DNA of 64,000 bases from Pyramidobacter piscolens (GCA_004558205.1 SFDM01000003.1:62001-126000); one strand, 5' to 3'; shown: positions 25,789 to 34,667, counted from the stretch's first letter. The notes: a model not told the origin generated them from the letters alone. Numbers and translations: made by a program.

Positions 25789-26610
25789 ATGTCAGTAGTA
25801 AGCATGAAACAGCTTCTTGAGTGCGGCGTCCATTTTGGACATCAGACCCGTCGTTGGAACCCGAAGATGAAACCCTATATCTTCACCGAGCGCAACGGCG
25901 TTTATATCATCGACCTTCAGAAGACCGTCAAAGGTCTCGAGAAAGCCTATGACTTTGTCCGTTCCGTAGGACAGAACGGCGGCAGCGTGCTGTTCGTCGG
26001 CACGAAGCGCCAGGCTCAGGACACGATCAAGGAAGAGGCTCAGCGCTGCGACCAGTATTACATCAACCAGCGTTGGCTCGGCGGCCTTATGACCAACTTC
26101 ACGACCATCCGCAAGCGCGTCCAGCGCATGGTGGAGCTCCAGAAGTGCGAAGCTGAAGACGCGTGGGGGTCCTACACCAAGAAGGAAGTCTCCCTGTTCC
26201 GCAAAGAGCTGGCCAAACTGGAGAAATACCTTCTGGGCATCAAGGAAATGCGCGCCATTCCTGACGCTCTGTTCATCATCGATCCCCGCCGCGAGAACAT
26301 CGCCGTTCTTGAAGCCCACAAGCTCGGCATTCCCGTGATCTCCATCGTCGACACGAACTGCGACCCTGAAGTCATCGACTATCCCATCCCCGGCAACGAC
26401 GACGCGATCCGCGCGATCAAGCTGATCTGCGGCCTCATGGCCGACGCCGTGATCGAAGGACGCGGAGGCGTGGACGGAGCCGTTGCTCCCGAAGCGGTGA
26501 AGGAAGAAGTTTCCGAAGACGTGCTGGTGGACGACGCGACTATCCTTGACGTGAAAGAAAAACTGACCGAAGCTTACGGCGAAGTGACCGCCGAAGGCGA
26601 CGACGCTTAA
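25789..26610 (+). CDS. rpsB: 30S ribosomal protein S2
   Basis: A 273-residue S2. The ATG at 25789 has GAGGAGG 8 bp before it and gives the standard start (MKQLLECGVHFGHQTRRWNP); the frame that begins at 25669 is only the leader read through. Conserved blocks are GLEKAYDFVR, VGTKRQAQDTI, GGLMTNFTTIRKR and IPVISIVDTNCDPE. The last 40 residues are an acidic extension beyond the usual end. It heads the conserved rpsB-tsf-pyrH-frr cluster. Confidence 0.97.
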   Translation: MSVVSMKQLLECGVHFGHQTRRWNPKMKPYIFTERNGVYIIDLQKTVKGLEKAYDFVRSVGQNGGSVLFVGTKRQAQDTIKEEAQRCDQYYINQRWLGGLMTNFTTIRKRVQRMVELQKCEAEDAWGSYTKKEVSLFRKELAKLEKYLLGIKEMRAIPDALFIIDPRRENIAVLEAHKLGIPVISIVDTNCDPEVIDYPIPGNDDAIRAIKLICGLMADAVIEGRGGVDGAVAPEAVKEEVSEDVLVDDATILDVKEKLTEAYGEVTAEGDDA

Positions 26611-26630
26611 TCTGCTAGGAGGGTTATCTT

Positions 26631-27224
26631 ATGGAAATTACTTCTTCCGCTGTTAAAGAGCTTCGCGACCGCACAGGCTGCGGCATGATGGACTGCAAGA
26701 AGGCGCTCGTCGAGTGCGGCGGCAGCACCGAAAAAGCCATCGACTACCTCCGCGAAAAGGGCCTTGCCAAGGCTGCCAAGAAAGCCGACCGCGACGCGAA
26801 GGACGGCCGTATTTTCTCCTACATCCACAACACGGGGAAAGTCGGCGTCATCGTCGAGATCGACTGCGAGACCGATTTCGTCGCGCGCACCGACGAGTTC
26901 CAGGACCTGGGACATGAAGTGGCCATGCACATCGCGGCCGCCAATCCCGCGTACCTTGCGCCCGAAGACGTTCCCGCCGAGGATCTGGAGCGCGAAAAAG
27001 AGATCTACCGCCAGCAGCTCATCGCCGAAGGCAAGCCCGCCGACCGCCTTGAGAAGATCCTGGAGGGTAAGATCCGCAAATATTATGAGCAGAACTGCCT
27101 TCTTGAGCAGGCTTGGATCCGCGACGGCGACAAGAAGATCAATGATCTTGTGGTCGCACTGATTGCCAAGATGGGCGAGAACATGAGAATTCGCCGTTTT
27201 GCTCGTTTCTCCATCGGCGAGTAA
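26631..27224 (+). CDS. tsf: Elongation factor Ts
   Basis: A 197-residue EF-Ts of the short type found in Thermus and some other phyla, against about 290 in E. coli. It has the N-terminal UBA-like domain (VKELRDRTGCGMMDCKKAL), the VIVEIDCETDFVARTDEF core and the C-terminal NCLLEQAWIRD helix. It recycles EF-Tu from GDP to GTP. AGGAGG precedes the ATG, 20 bp after rpsB. A terminator follows directly. Confidence 0.96.
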   Translation: MEITSSAVKELRDRTGCGMMDCKKALVECGGSTEKAIDYLREKGLAKAAKKADRDAKDGRIFSYIHNTGKVGVIVEIDCETDFVARTDEFQDLGHEVAMHIAAANPAYLAPEDVPAEDLEREKEIYRQQLIAEGKPADRLEKILEGKIRKYYEQNCLLEQAWIRDGDKKINDLVVALIAKMGENMRIRRFARFSIGE

Positions 27225-27235
27225 ACTGTCCGTTT

Positions 27236-27273
27236 GGGGGCACAGAGCTTTTAGGAGCTCTGCGCCCTTTTTT
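27236..27273 (+). terminator. tsf terminator
   Basis: CAGAGCT pairs with AGCTCTG inside an outer GGG/CCC pair, followed by a run of T to 27273. It separates rpsB-tsf from pyrH-frr. Confidence 0.9.
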
Positions 27274-27328
27274 CATAGGCTGAAATCGAATCGGAAATTC
27301 TTGAGATGGCAGAGAGGAAGGGCAAAAC

Positions 27329-28042
27329 GTGAAATATAAGCGGATACTGCTGAAGTTATCGGGAGAGGTCCTCGCGGGATCACAGGGATTTGGCCTTGAT
27401 TTTCGCGCGATTGAGAGCATGTGCCGTCAAATCGCCCAGGTGGCCGCCGAAGGCATCGAAGTGGGAATGGTGGTCGGCGGAGGCAACTTCTTCCGCGGAC
27501 GCCAGGCCGTCAATGAAGGCGTGGAACGGTCTCAGGCCGATTACATGGGAATGCTGGGCACCGTGATCAACGCCCTCGCCCTTCAGGACGTTCTCGAGCG
27601 CAAAAACAACGTGCCCACACGCGTTCTCTCAGCCATCGAAATGCGGCAGGTCGCGGAGCCTTACATCCGCCGCCGGGCCCTGAGACACATCGAAAAGGGG
27701 AGAGTCGTGATCTTCGCGGCCGGCACCGGTTCGCCCTATTTTTCCACCGACACCACGGCGGCGCTCCGTGCCGCAGAAATCGGCGCCGAATGCCTGGTCA
27801 AGGCCACGAAAGTGGACGGCGTCTACGATAAAGACCCCTTTAAATACCCCGACGCCGTGAAATACGCCAGGCTCAGCTATATGGACGCCCTGCAGCACCA
27901 AATCGAGGTCATGGACGCCGCGTCCTTCTCGCTCTGCATGGAAAACGGCATTCCGATCGCCGTATTGAACGTTCTGGAAGAAGGCAACCTGCGGGCCTTT
28001 TTAATAGAGGGAAAAGAGATTGGCACCATAGTCTCAAAGTGA
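27329..28042 (+). CDS. pyrH: UMP kinase
   Basis: A 237-residue bacterial-type UMP kinase of the amino-acid-kinase fold. It begins with YKRILLKLSGEVLAG and has VVGGGNFFRG, YMGMLGTVINALALQD and FAAGTGSPYFSTDTTAALRA, all diagnostic. It converts UMP to UDP in pyrimidine synthesis. The start is GTG, with GAGAGGAAGGG before it. frr follows after 30 bp. Confidence 0.97.
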   Translation: MKYKRILLKLSGEVLAGSQGFGLDFRAIESMCRQIAQVAAEGIEVGMVVGGGNFFRGRQAVNEGVERSQADYMGMLGTVINALALQDVLERKNNVPTRVLSAIEMRQVAEPYIRRRALRHIEKGRVVIFAAGTGSPYFSTDTTAALRAAEIGAECLVKATKVDGVYDKDPFKYPDAVKYARLSYMDALQHQIEVMDAASFSLCMENGIPIAVLNVLEEGNLRAFLIEGKEIGTIVSK

Positions 28043-28072
28043 TGACGATTATTGAGGAGGAGTGATTCAACT

Positions 28073-28621
28073 ATGTCCAGTTTTGATCTTGACGTAAAAA
28101 TGCAGAAAGTACTTGAACACCTCGCCACCGAGTATCAGGGAATTCGTACGGGCCGCGCCCACCCGGGGCTTCTCGAAACCGTAAAGGTGGATTACTACGG
28201 TTCTCCCATGCCTGTCAAACAGCTCGCCACGATCACCGTGCCCGAGCCCAGAGTGCTGCTCATAGCCCCCTTTGACAAGGGTTCCGCCAAGATGATCGAA
28301 AAGGCGATCCTGGCGGCGAACATCGGTTTAACCCCCAACGTGGACGGCAGCAACATCCGCCTCGTGGTTCCCGAGCTGACGGGCGAGCGCCGCAAAGAAT
28401 TCGTGAAGATGGCCTCCAAGATCGCCGAGGAAGCGAAGGTCGCCCTTCGCAATATCCGCCGCGACGCCAACGATTTCTTCAAAAAGCAGGAAAAAGCTTC
28501 AGAGATCACCGAGGACGATTTGAAGCAGGAGCTTGACGTGGCCCAAAAGACCACGGACAAGTTCATCAGCAAAGTCGACGAAGAGTTCAAGAAAAAGGAA
28601 AGCGAAATCCTCGCCAAGTAG
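28073..28621 (+). CDS. frr: Ribosome recycling factor
   Basis: A 182-residue factor that splits post-termination ribosomes together with EF-G. The start at 28073 has GAGGAGG upstream; the in-frame extension from 28052 has none. Diagnostic parts are the first helix with EYQGIRTGRAHPGLLETVKVDYYG, written here as separate blocks GIRTGRAHPG and VDYYGSPMPV, and the AKVALRNIRRDANDF helix. The lengths of domains I and II are normal. Confidence 0.96.
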   Translation: MSSFDLDVKMQKVLEHLATEYQGIRTGRAHPGLLETVKVDYYGSPMPVKQLATITVPEPRVLLIAPFDKGSAKMIEKAILAANIGLTPNVDGSNIRLVVPELTGERRKEFVKMASKIAEEAKVALRNIRRDANDFFKKQEKASEITEDDLKQELDVAQKTTDKFISKVDEEFKKKESEILAK

Positions 28622-28690
28622 CCTGTCCCCAGCCGTTTTATTATACTATTTTGCAATAAAAACGCAAAATGGGCACGGAGGGGACGACCC

Positions 28691-28790
28691 GAGGGGTATC
28701 CACCAAGCGAGTATAGGCAGGCCGAACAGGCCGAGTATGTCTGAGTGACTGGATGCCCCTCGGGCCGGCCCCGGACGTTAAGTTTAGCTG
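28691..28790 (+). repeat. Structured intergenic repeat, copy B
   Basis: This is the second copy of the element at 6012-6118. The stem is longer here: CCCGAGGGG (28688-28696) pairs with CCCCTCGGG (28756-28764), and inside it TATCCA pairs with TGGATG. The inner part pairs AGGCA with TGTCT and GGCC with GGCC. The conserved tail TTTAGCTG ends the copy. Orientation and setting are the same as in copy A. Confidence 0.7.
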
Positions 28791-28838
28791 TTCAATTGAT
28801 AATTAATATTAATTCACCGGCCAGAATAAAAACAAAAA

Positions 28839-28878
28839 CGGAGGCCCCTAACGCGTTCACCGGCGTTAGGGGCCTCCG
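28839..28878. terminator. Bidirectional hairpin between frr and ade
   Basis: Two perfect 16-bp arms (28839-28854 and 28863-28878) flank an 8-nt loop. The T-run lies on the minus strand, so it acts chiefly for the leftward adenine deaminase transcript. Confidence 0.75.
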
Positions 28879-28910
28879 CGCTTTCATGGCTATGCGCCGG
28901 AGTTCCGATT

Positions 28911-29190
28911 TATACTGATTTGCATTCAACGTGCTTAATGTCAGACTGAAGATCAAAGTCAAAGGATTTCAACGCAAAGGCTGAAGAGAAAGGGTACAAA
29001 GGACGCAAAGGAAAAACAAGACCTAACTTATTAACAAAAAAACGAATTAGCGTGATGGCAATTTGTATATTTCAATTGATTTTGCGGTTCTAAAAGCCTT
29101 TCAAGGTTTTCCTTTGCGAACCTTTGCGCTGAAATCTTTTGACGCGGCTCTTCGCTTTGATATTAAGCACGTCAATGGGGAATCAGTATT
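28911..29190. mobile_element. MITE-like element with long imperfect inverted repeats
   Basis: TATACTGATT and ACGTGCTTAAT at 28911-28938 reappear inverted at 29161-29190, and the arms continue inward (CAAAGGATTTCAACGCAAAGG against CCTTTGCGCTGAAATCTTTTG). Each arm is about 90-100 bp, with an AT-rich centre and no coding capacity. Several CGCAAAGG or GCAAAGGA words recur within the arms. The right end abuts the ade stop codon. Confidence 0.65.
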
Positions 29191-30886
29191 ACTGGACATT
29201 CAGCGGCAGCAGGCCGCCCTGTGAAAGGTCCACGTAGCCCTGGTCTGTCAGCTTCAGCTCGGGGATTACCGACAGGGACAGGAAGCTCATCACCATAAAG
29301 GGGTTGGGGAGCTGAACGCCCAGCCGCCGTGAAGCGGCGAGGACCTTTTCAAACTCCGCAAAAAGTTCTCGCGCCGGCAAGGGGCTCATGAGGCCGGCAA
29401 TCGGCAAAGGCAGGTGGCACACAATCTCTGAACCGTCGGCGACTACCAGGCCGCCCTTTTCCTTCAGCGCGTTGAAGGCGGCCAGCATGGAGGCGTCGTC
29501 CATGCCCAGCACGCTGAAATTATGGGCGTCGTGGGCGATCGAAGACCCCAACGCGCCGCGCTTCAGACCCATGCCTTTGACGAACCCGAGTCCTACCCGC
29601 TTGAGCGGCGTATTTCTGTTGATCACCGCCATCTTTGCCAGGTCCAGCTCGGACGACGCGATAAATTCTCCGCCGTTGACGGCGCCGTCCAGGATCAGGT
29701 GCGACGTGATGACTTCGCCCGGAATCACGCCCAGGGCGCGCAGTTTTCCGCCCGCGGGAACCGCCAGGTCAGCCTGCACCAGAGAGCAGTGGTTGTGCGA
29801 GACTCCGGGCCAGCCACGGAAACGTCCATATCCTTCAGGCGGCACGAGGGCTCTTTCACCGTCCTTCCAGACGACGGCCACGCGGAAAGAGCGGAGGTCT
29901 TCCAGCAGGACCATGTCGGCGTTATAGCCGGGGGCGATGGCGCCGCGGTCATAACGCCGGTTGAACTCGGCGGGGTTCAATGTGACCATCCGCAGGGCGC
30001 TGAGCGGAGATATGCCGCATTCGACGGCGGCGCGGAGGAGGCGGTCCATGTGTCCCTCGGACTGGAGCACCTGAACCGTCAGATCGTCGCTGACCAGCAT
30101 GCAGCGGCTCGCGCGGCGCTCATCCTCGCGGATCAGGGGAGCCAGGGCCGCCAGGTTGTGTTCGGTGGCTCCCTGGCGCATCATAACCCAGCAGCCGCGG
30201 CGCAGCTTTTCCGCGGCTTCGTCGATGCGGCTGCACTCGTGGTCGGAGTTGCAACGCGACAGCATATAGGCGCAGAGTTGTTTGCCGGCTAGCTGGGGAG
30301 CGTGGCCATTCAAGACCTGGCCCCGGGCGGCCAGGATCTTCTCCCAGACGCCGGAGTCGCCCGCCACGACGCCGGGATAGTTCATCATCTCTCCCAGCCC
30401 ATAGCACCCCTGCGCGAACATCTGACGCACCGAGCCGGCTTCAAGAGGTTCCTGAGGCGTTTCAAAGGGCGAAGCGGGAACGCAGGAAGGCGCGTTGAAG
30501 AACAGGTCCAAAGGCGTCTTTTTGGAGGCGCTGCACATAGCCTGGACGCCCTCCATAGACGACGTGTTGGCAATTTCGTGAGGATCGGCAAAAACCGTGG
30601 TCGTCCCGTGAGGGAGCACCAGTTCGGCAAACCCTTCGGGCGTCAGCATGGTGCTTTCAATATGGCAGTGGGATTCGATGAACCCCGGAACGAGGTACAG
30701 GCCATGGGCGTCGAACTCCTGAAGCCCCTCGTATCCCCGGCCTACTCCGACGATGACGCCGTCGCTGACGGCCACGTCGCCCTCTTCGATCTCGTAGGAA
30801 AAAAGGTTGGGGATCCGCGCGTTTTTGATCACCAGATCGGCAGGCTGTTCGCCCCGCGCCTGCGACGTTAACTTCTGATAGTTCAA
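29189..30886 (-). CDS. ade: Adenine deaminase
   Basis: A 565-residue amidohydrolase that turns adenine into hypoxanthine. The start is TTG at 30886, because AAGGAGG (30900-30894) stands 8 bp before it; the frame is open further upstream but has no better site. The metal site includes PGFIESHCHIES and HGTTTVFADPHEIAN. Later blocks are LVSDDLTVQVL, ALRMVTLNPAEF and APGYNADMVLLED. It is followed on the same strand by no other gene and is preceded by the NCS2 permease gene 84 bp upstream, so the two form a purine salvage unit. Confidence 0.95.
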   Translation of the reverse strand: MNYQKLTSQARGEQPADLVIKNARIPNLFSYEIEEGDVAVSDGVIVGVGRGYEGLQEFDAHGLYLVPGFIESHCHIESTMLTPEGFAELVLPHGTTTVFADPHEIANTSSMEGVQAMCSASKKTPLDLFFNAPSCVPASPFETPQEPLEAGSVRQMFAQGCYGLGEMMNYPGVVAGDSGVWEKILAARGQVLNGHAPQLAGKQLCAYMLSRCNSDHECSRIDEAAEKLRRGCWVMMRQGATEHNLAALAPLIREDERRASRCMLVSDDLTVQVLQSEGHMDRLLRAAVECGISPLSALRMVTLNPAEFNRRYDRGAIAPGYNADMVLLEDLRSFRVAVVWKDGERALVPPEGYGRFRGWPGVSHNHCSLVQADLAVPAGGKLRALGVIPGEVITSHLILDGAVNGGEFIASSELDLAKMAVINRNTPLKRVGLGFVKGMGLKRGALGSSIAHDAHNFSVLGMDDASMLAAFNALKEKGGLVVADGSEIVCHLPLPIAGLMSPLPARELFAEFEKVLAASRRLGVQLPNPFMVMSFLSLSVIPELKLTDQGYVDLSQGGLLPLNVQ

Positions 30887-30969
30887 AAAAAGACCTCCTT
30901 CAGATAAAGAGGACGAGGAAGTCCCTGAAGACATCCTCGTCCCGAATGACATGCCGGAAAATCAGTTAT

Positions 30970-32304
30970 TTACACAGCTGCCGTGAACAGCGCCGTGACG
31001 TAGGGCAGCCAGAAGCCGCTGGATTCCTTGGCGATGAAGAGCAGCGCCAGGAACCAGATGATCCCGCTGATTTCCTTGAAGCGCCCGGCCAGCGCCTTCA
31101 CAGCCACGAATGCCAGAATGCCGAACTCGATGCCGTTGCCGATGCTGTAGGTAAAGGGCATGGTGAAGATCGCCACCGCCGCGGGGATCACGTCGGAAAA
31201 GTCGCTGAAGTCGAAGTCGCGAAGGCTCATCATCATGTAGATGCCGACGACCACCAGAGCGGGGGCCGTCGCGGCGCTGGGGACCATGCCGACCAGAGGG
31301 CTGAAGAAGATCGAAAGGACGAAGAGCACCGCCACGGTCAAAGCCGTCAAGCCTGTGCGTCCGCCCTGTTCGACGCCCGAAGCGCTTTCCACAAAGGACG
31401 TGATGGTCGAAACGCCGAGAACGGCGCCGCCCACGGTCCCGATGGCGTCAGCCATCAGCGCCTGGCGGGCGCGGGGAAGGTTGCCCTTTTCGTCGAGCAT
31501 GCCCGAACGGGTGGTCACGCCGACCAGCGTGCCCACGGTATCGAAGAAGTCGACGAAGAAGAAGGTGAACACGATGCCCCAGAAAGCCGCCGTGCCGATC
31601 TGGGAGAAGTCCATCTTCATGAAGAGCGGCGCGATCGAAGGAGGCATGGAGACGAAGCTCTCTGGCACCTTGGTCAGCCCGGCGGGCACGGAGATCACCG
31701 TCGCCGCCAGAATTCCCCACAGCACGGCGCCTTTTACGCGGTGGCACTCAAGGGCCGCGATGACCAGGAAGCCGAAGATCGCTACAAGCGCGGGCTTCGC
31801 GGTGATATCCCCGAGGGAGATCAGCGTGGCGGGATTGTCCACGACGATGCCGCAGCCGATGAGCCCAATCAGGGCGATAAAGAAGCCGATTCCCGTGGCG
31901 ATGCCGATCTTGAGTGATTTGGGAATGCCGTTGACCACGGCCTCGCGAAGGTTCGTCAGCGTCAGCAGGATGAAAATCACGCCTTCGACAAAAATTGCGG
32001 CCAGAGCGACCTGCCAGGAAATTTTCATCGACATGACCACGGAGAACGCGAAAAAGGCGTTCAGCCCCATGCCGGTGGACAACCCGATGGGGTAGTTCGC
32101 CAAAAAGGCCATGACCAGCGTCGCAAACGCGCTGGCAAGGCAGGTCGAGACCATAACGGGCCCGAAGGGCATTCCCGCGTTGCTCATGATACCGGGGTTG
32201 ACAAAAATGATGTACCCCATGGTCATGAACGTGGTGACGCCGGCCATAATCTCCGTGCGGACGGTGCTGCCCGCTTCCTTGATCTTGAAAAGCGAATCCA
32301 ACAT
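30970..32304 (-). CDS. NCS2 family purine permease (AzgA/PbuG-like)
   Basis: A 444-residue inner-membrane protein with about 12 to 14 hydrophobic segments. The start is MLDSLFK at 32304, with GGGAGG 7 bp upstream; the longer frame from 32331 is not needed. The family signature is GVTTFMTMGYIIFVNPGIM, followed by FAKYPIG-like GLSTGMGLNAFFAFSVV and, later, ITSFVESASGVEQGGRTG. Such permeases import adenine, guanine or hypoxanthine, which fits the adenine deaminase encoded next. Confidence 0.92.
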   Translation of the reverse strand: MLDSLFKIKEAGSTVRTEIMAGVTTFMTMGYIIFVNPGIMSNAGMPFGPVMVSTCLASAFATLVMAFLANYPIGLSTGMGLNAFFAFSVVMSMKISWQVALAAIFVEGVIFILLTLTNLREAVVNGIPKSLKIGIATGIGFFIALIGLIGCGIVVDNPATLISLGDITAKPALVAIFGFLVIAALECHRVKGAVLWGILAATVISVPAGLTKVPESFVSMPPSIAPLFMKMDFSQIGTAAFWGIVFTFFFVDFFDTVGTLVGVTTRSGMLDEKGNLPRARQALMADAIGTVGGAVLGVSTITSFVESASGVEQGGRTGLTALTVAVLFVLSIFFSPLVGMVPSAATAPALVVVGIYMMMSLRDFDFSDFSDVIPAAVAIFTMPFTYSIGNGIEFGILAFVAVKALAGRFKEISGIIWFLALLFIAKESSGFWLPYVTALFTAAV

Positions 32305-32362
32305 AAAAAAGCCTCCCTGAAAAGTTGACATATAGGTGATGAAACAAAAAAACGACAGGGAA

Positions 32363-32391
32363 AGGATACACTATTCCTCGAAGCGGCGCAA
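32363..32391 (-). promoter_or_regulatory. Promoter of the purine permease and ade unit
   Basis: On the minus strand TTGCGC (32391-32386) and TATCCT (32368-32363) are 17 bp apart. No purine riboswitch is visible between it and the start codon at 32304. Confidence 0.45.
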
Positions 32392-32538
32392 GAAGAGAAT
32401 GATAAAAAATAGTAAATTTTCGTGTCATTCCTAGCGTGTCATATGCAATCGCTGAAAAGCCGGAAAGCCGCTTGATTGCTGGGTTTGTTGGCGTTTTTGG
32501 CCCCTCCATTTAAGCGGAATTTTCTTTGAAAATCGGTG

Positions 32539-32561
32539 AAATGGTGCCCTAAATGGTGCCC
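32539..32561. repeat. Tandem AAATGGTGCCC repeats near the ICE end
   Basis: Two identical 11-bp copies (32539-32549 and 32551-32561) repeat with a 12-bp period just inside the presumed ICE end. They look like integrase arm-type binding sites. Confidence 0.55.
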
Positions 32562-32580
32562 ACATTCCACGAGGCCCTAT

Positions 32581-32641
32581 AAAAAGCAGCGGGGAGAAGT
32601 AAAGACTTACGTCGTTTACCGCTCCAAACCGCTGCTTTTTT
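32581..32641 (-). terminator. Integrase terminator
   Basis: AAAAAGCAGCGG (32581-32592) pairs with CCGCTGCTTTTT (32629-32640), with a long loop that includes the integrase stop codon. The T-run works in the leftward direction. Confidence 0.75.
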
Positions 32642-33923
32642 GTTTGGTGGGTGTCTTACGCTTTTGCTTGTCCGGCGTGTCCTGCTGGGGCTGTTTTGGC
32701 TTGGGGTGGATAGCTGCATGATAGGCGTCTAGCACTTCCTGTTTGCGTTCCAGACGTACATCAACATATCGGGCCGTGACTGACTCAAAGTTCATCGACA
32801 TGCCCAGCGACGCGCCGATACCGGCGAGGGTGTGGCCCAGCACTTCGCCCACCGTGTAGAAGTCGCCGGTGAGCTGGTGCATGTTCGTGGCCGCGCTATG
32901 CCTCAAATCATGGTATCGTATGTGCGGCATATCCAATTCAGCCAGCAGCTTTCCAAATCCACTTGAAATCCAGTTGGCAGCCTGCGGAGCGCCGTTCTCT
33001 TTTGATATGACAAGGTTATTATCGTAGTATGGTGTCCCTGCTTTTTCGGCGGCGGCCTTTTGCGATTGCAGAAGTGCCCGCTGTTTTTCAAAGTAGGGCC
33101 GGGCAACGTCTGTAATGGGGAGCCGACGCCCGTTTGACTTGGGCGGGGCCATTTCCTCAATGACCGTCGTTTTCGGCGGCACATGGAAAGGCAGCTGCTC
33201 CACCACATCAAAGGTGCCGCTTTTCATATCAACATTCTGCCAACGTAGGCCCAGCACTTCGGAGCGCCGCATACCATAAAGGCCACCCAATATGACGGGC
33301 ATTTCCCACTCTGTCCCGGCCACACGCTCCATAAGGGCGCGTACCTGTTCCGGTGTGTAGGGGGCAGGGGTCTTTGCAGACTTGCCAAACTTGGTGAGAG
33401 TGTCGCGGGCGGCATTTGTTTCAATGTACCGATACTTGCGGGCATGGCCCAGCGCCACGCTCAACACGCGCTTGGCCCCTGCCGCCGTGCTGGGCTTTAG
33501 ACCCTTGTCGATGATGTCCTGAAACATTTTGTCCACCATAGAGGGGGCAAGCTGATTCAGCGGCACATGGCCGATATAAGGTGCAATATAGTTTTTGATT
33601 GTGCGCTTGTAGCCGTCGTAGGTGCTGGGACGCAGGTTGACACGGGCATAGCTTTCCACCCATTCGTCCAGATAGTCCTTGACGGTCTGCTTGCGTTGGA
33701 TTTTGACGGTGGCGGCAAAGGTTGGCGTTTGCAGCTTGGTTTTCAATTCGGCCTCATGTTGCAAGGCTTCCTTTTTGGTGGCAAAGCCCTTTTTGGCATA
33801 GGTGAGTTTTTCGCCCTCCGGTGTCGTGTACTTGATATTCACATCATAAACCACACCGGGCCTGCCGGTTAGTATGCCGTCAGAATCGCGCTTGTTCTTG
33901 ACCTGCCTCTGTGATACAGCCAT
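32616..33923 (-). CDS. int: Tyrosine recombinase (ICE integrase)
   Basis: A 435-residue site-specific recombinase. It has an N-terminal arm-binding region, a SAM-like core-binding domain (TVKDYLDEWVESYARVNLRP) and a C-terminal catalytic domain. The catalytic residues are visible: Arg in GGLYGMRRSEVLGLRW near 219, His338 and Arg341 in YHDLRHSAATNM, His364 in VLGHTLAGIG and Tyr386 in TARYVDV. The lysine-rich tail ends at the leftmost ICE gene. It cuts and joins the ICE ends and works with the excisionase 3 bp upstream. Confidence 0.95.
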   Translation of the reverse strand: MAVSQRQVKNKRDSDGILTGRPGVVYDVNIKYTTPEGEKLTYAKKGFATKKEALQHEAELKTKLQTPTFAATVKIQRKQTVKDYLDEWVESYARVNLRPSTYDGYKRTIKNYIAPYIGHVPLNQLAPSMVDKMFQDIIDKGLKPSTAAGAKRVLSVALGHARKYRYIETNAARDTLTKFGKSAKTPAPYTPEQVRALMERVAGTEWEMPVILGGLYGMRRSEVLGLRWQNVDMKSGTFDVVEQLPFHVPPKTTVIEEMAPPKSNGRRLPITDVARPYFEKQRALLQSQKAAAEKAGTPYYDNNLVISKENGAPQAANWISSGFGKLLAELDMPHIRYHDLRHSAATNMHQLTGDFYTVGEVLGHTLAGIGASLGMSMNFESVTARYVDVRLERKQEVLDAYHAAIHPKPKQPQQDTPDKQKRKTPTKQKSSGLER

Positions 33924-33926
33924 AGG

Positions 33927-34157
33927 TTACGCCTCCACACAAGCGCGGGCGGGGGTTTTATTGCGGTTGTACCAGTCCCAGATTGCGGCCTCGGTGAGCA
34001 AGCGCCGGTTGCCATTCTGGACGTACTCAATTTCGCCGTCCTCTATCAGCTCCCGCAGCTTGTTTTCTCCGATACCGCTAATCTTGCTCATTTGCTCCAC
34101 AGTTTTCAAAAGTGGAAATATCTCAATAGGCGGTGTCGCTTGCTTTTTCACAGCCAT
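33927..34157 (-). CDS. xis: Excisionase, Tn916 Xis-like
   Basis: A 76-residue winged-helix protein. The ATG at 34157 has GGAGG 9 bp upstream; the longer frame from 34229 runs through a hairpin and was dropped. EQMSKISGIGENKLRELIEDGEIEYV contains the recognition helix, and the sequence NRRLLTEAAIWDWY ends the wing. Such proteins bend the ICE ends and drive excision. The gene lies 3 bp before the integrase, as in Tn916 and Tn1549. Confidence 0.85.
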   Translation of the reverse strand: MAVKKQATPPIEIFPLLKTVEQMSKISGIGENKLRELIEDGEIEYVQNGNRRLLTEAAIWDWYNRNKTPARACVEA

Positions 34158-34192
34158 AACGCCGCGCCTCCTTTCCATAAAATAGGCAGGAA

Positions 34193-34260
34193 AAAGCCGC
34201 GCCCTTGTGAACGTGTCCGCATGGCCCATATGGGCAGCGGTATCAAAAGGGCGCGGCTTT
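34193..34260. terminator. Large hairpin upstream of xis
   Basis: A GC-rich arm AAAGCCGCGCCCTT pairs with AAGGGCGCGGCTTT, and a palindrome GCCCATATGGGC sits in the loop. It could stop or attenuate leftward transcription before xis and int. The gap 34158-34667 also holds a hairpin GGACAAGCA/TGCTTGTCC at 34309-34329 and no gene. Confidence 0.6.
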
Positions 34261-34667
34261 CCTGCACGGTTCGTTTCGATTCAGTTCTATTTCATGGATT
34301 GCCCGGACGGACAAGCAGCCTGCTTGTCCTCATTGGAATTTCACCACGCCCCATACTGATGGGTGCGCCGTCCCTTGACATGACGTTAGCCAGACGGAAG
34401 TATCATTACATACAGATTGTTGCCACGGGGCGGCTTTGCCCCGATAGCGGCGTTGGTAGTATTCGCTCCCTTTTTCTCTAAAATGCCGCCTCCTTACCGG
34501 CTGGAAAAAGATTATGGCGTACCCGCCGCCCGGCTCCCTGTATCTTGCCCGCGCAGGTATGTATCCGGGTTTTCCTATTCAGTTTTCAAGGTTCCAGTGA
34601 GGGGCGGGGGAATGTCTGCCCCTCTCATATACCACCAGAAAAAAAGGGACTTTTTGAGGGTGGAAAA

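Noticed and set aside
30946..31917. A + frame opposite the purine permease with many His, Asp and Glu
   Set aside because: Such composition is normal for the antisense of a membrane protein; no start site is seen.
32305..32362. Purine riboswitch before the NCS2 permease
   Set aside because: The leader between promoter and start is only about 55 nt and lacks the three-stem purine aptamer.
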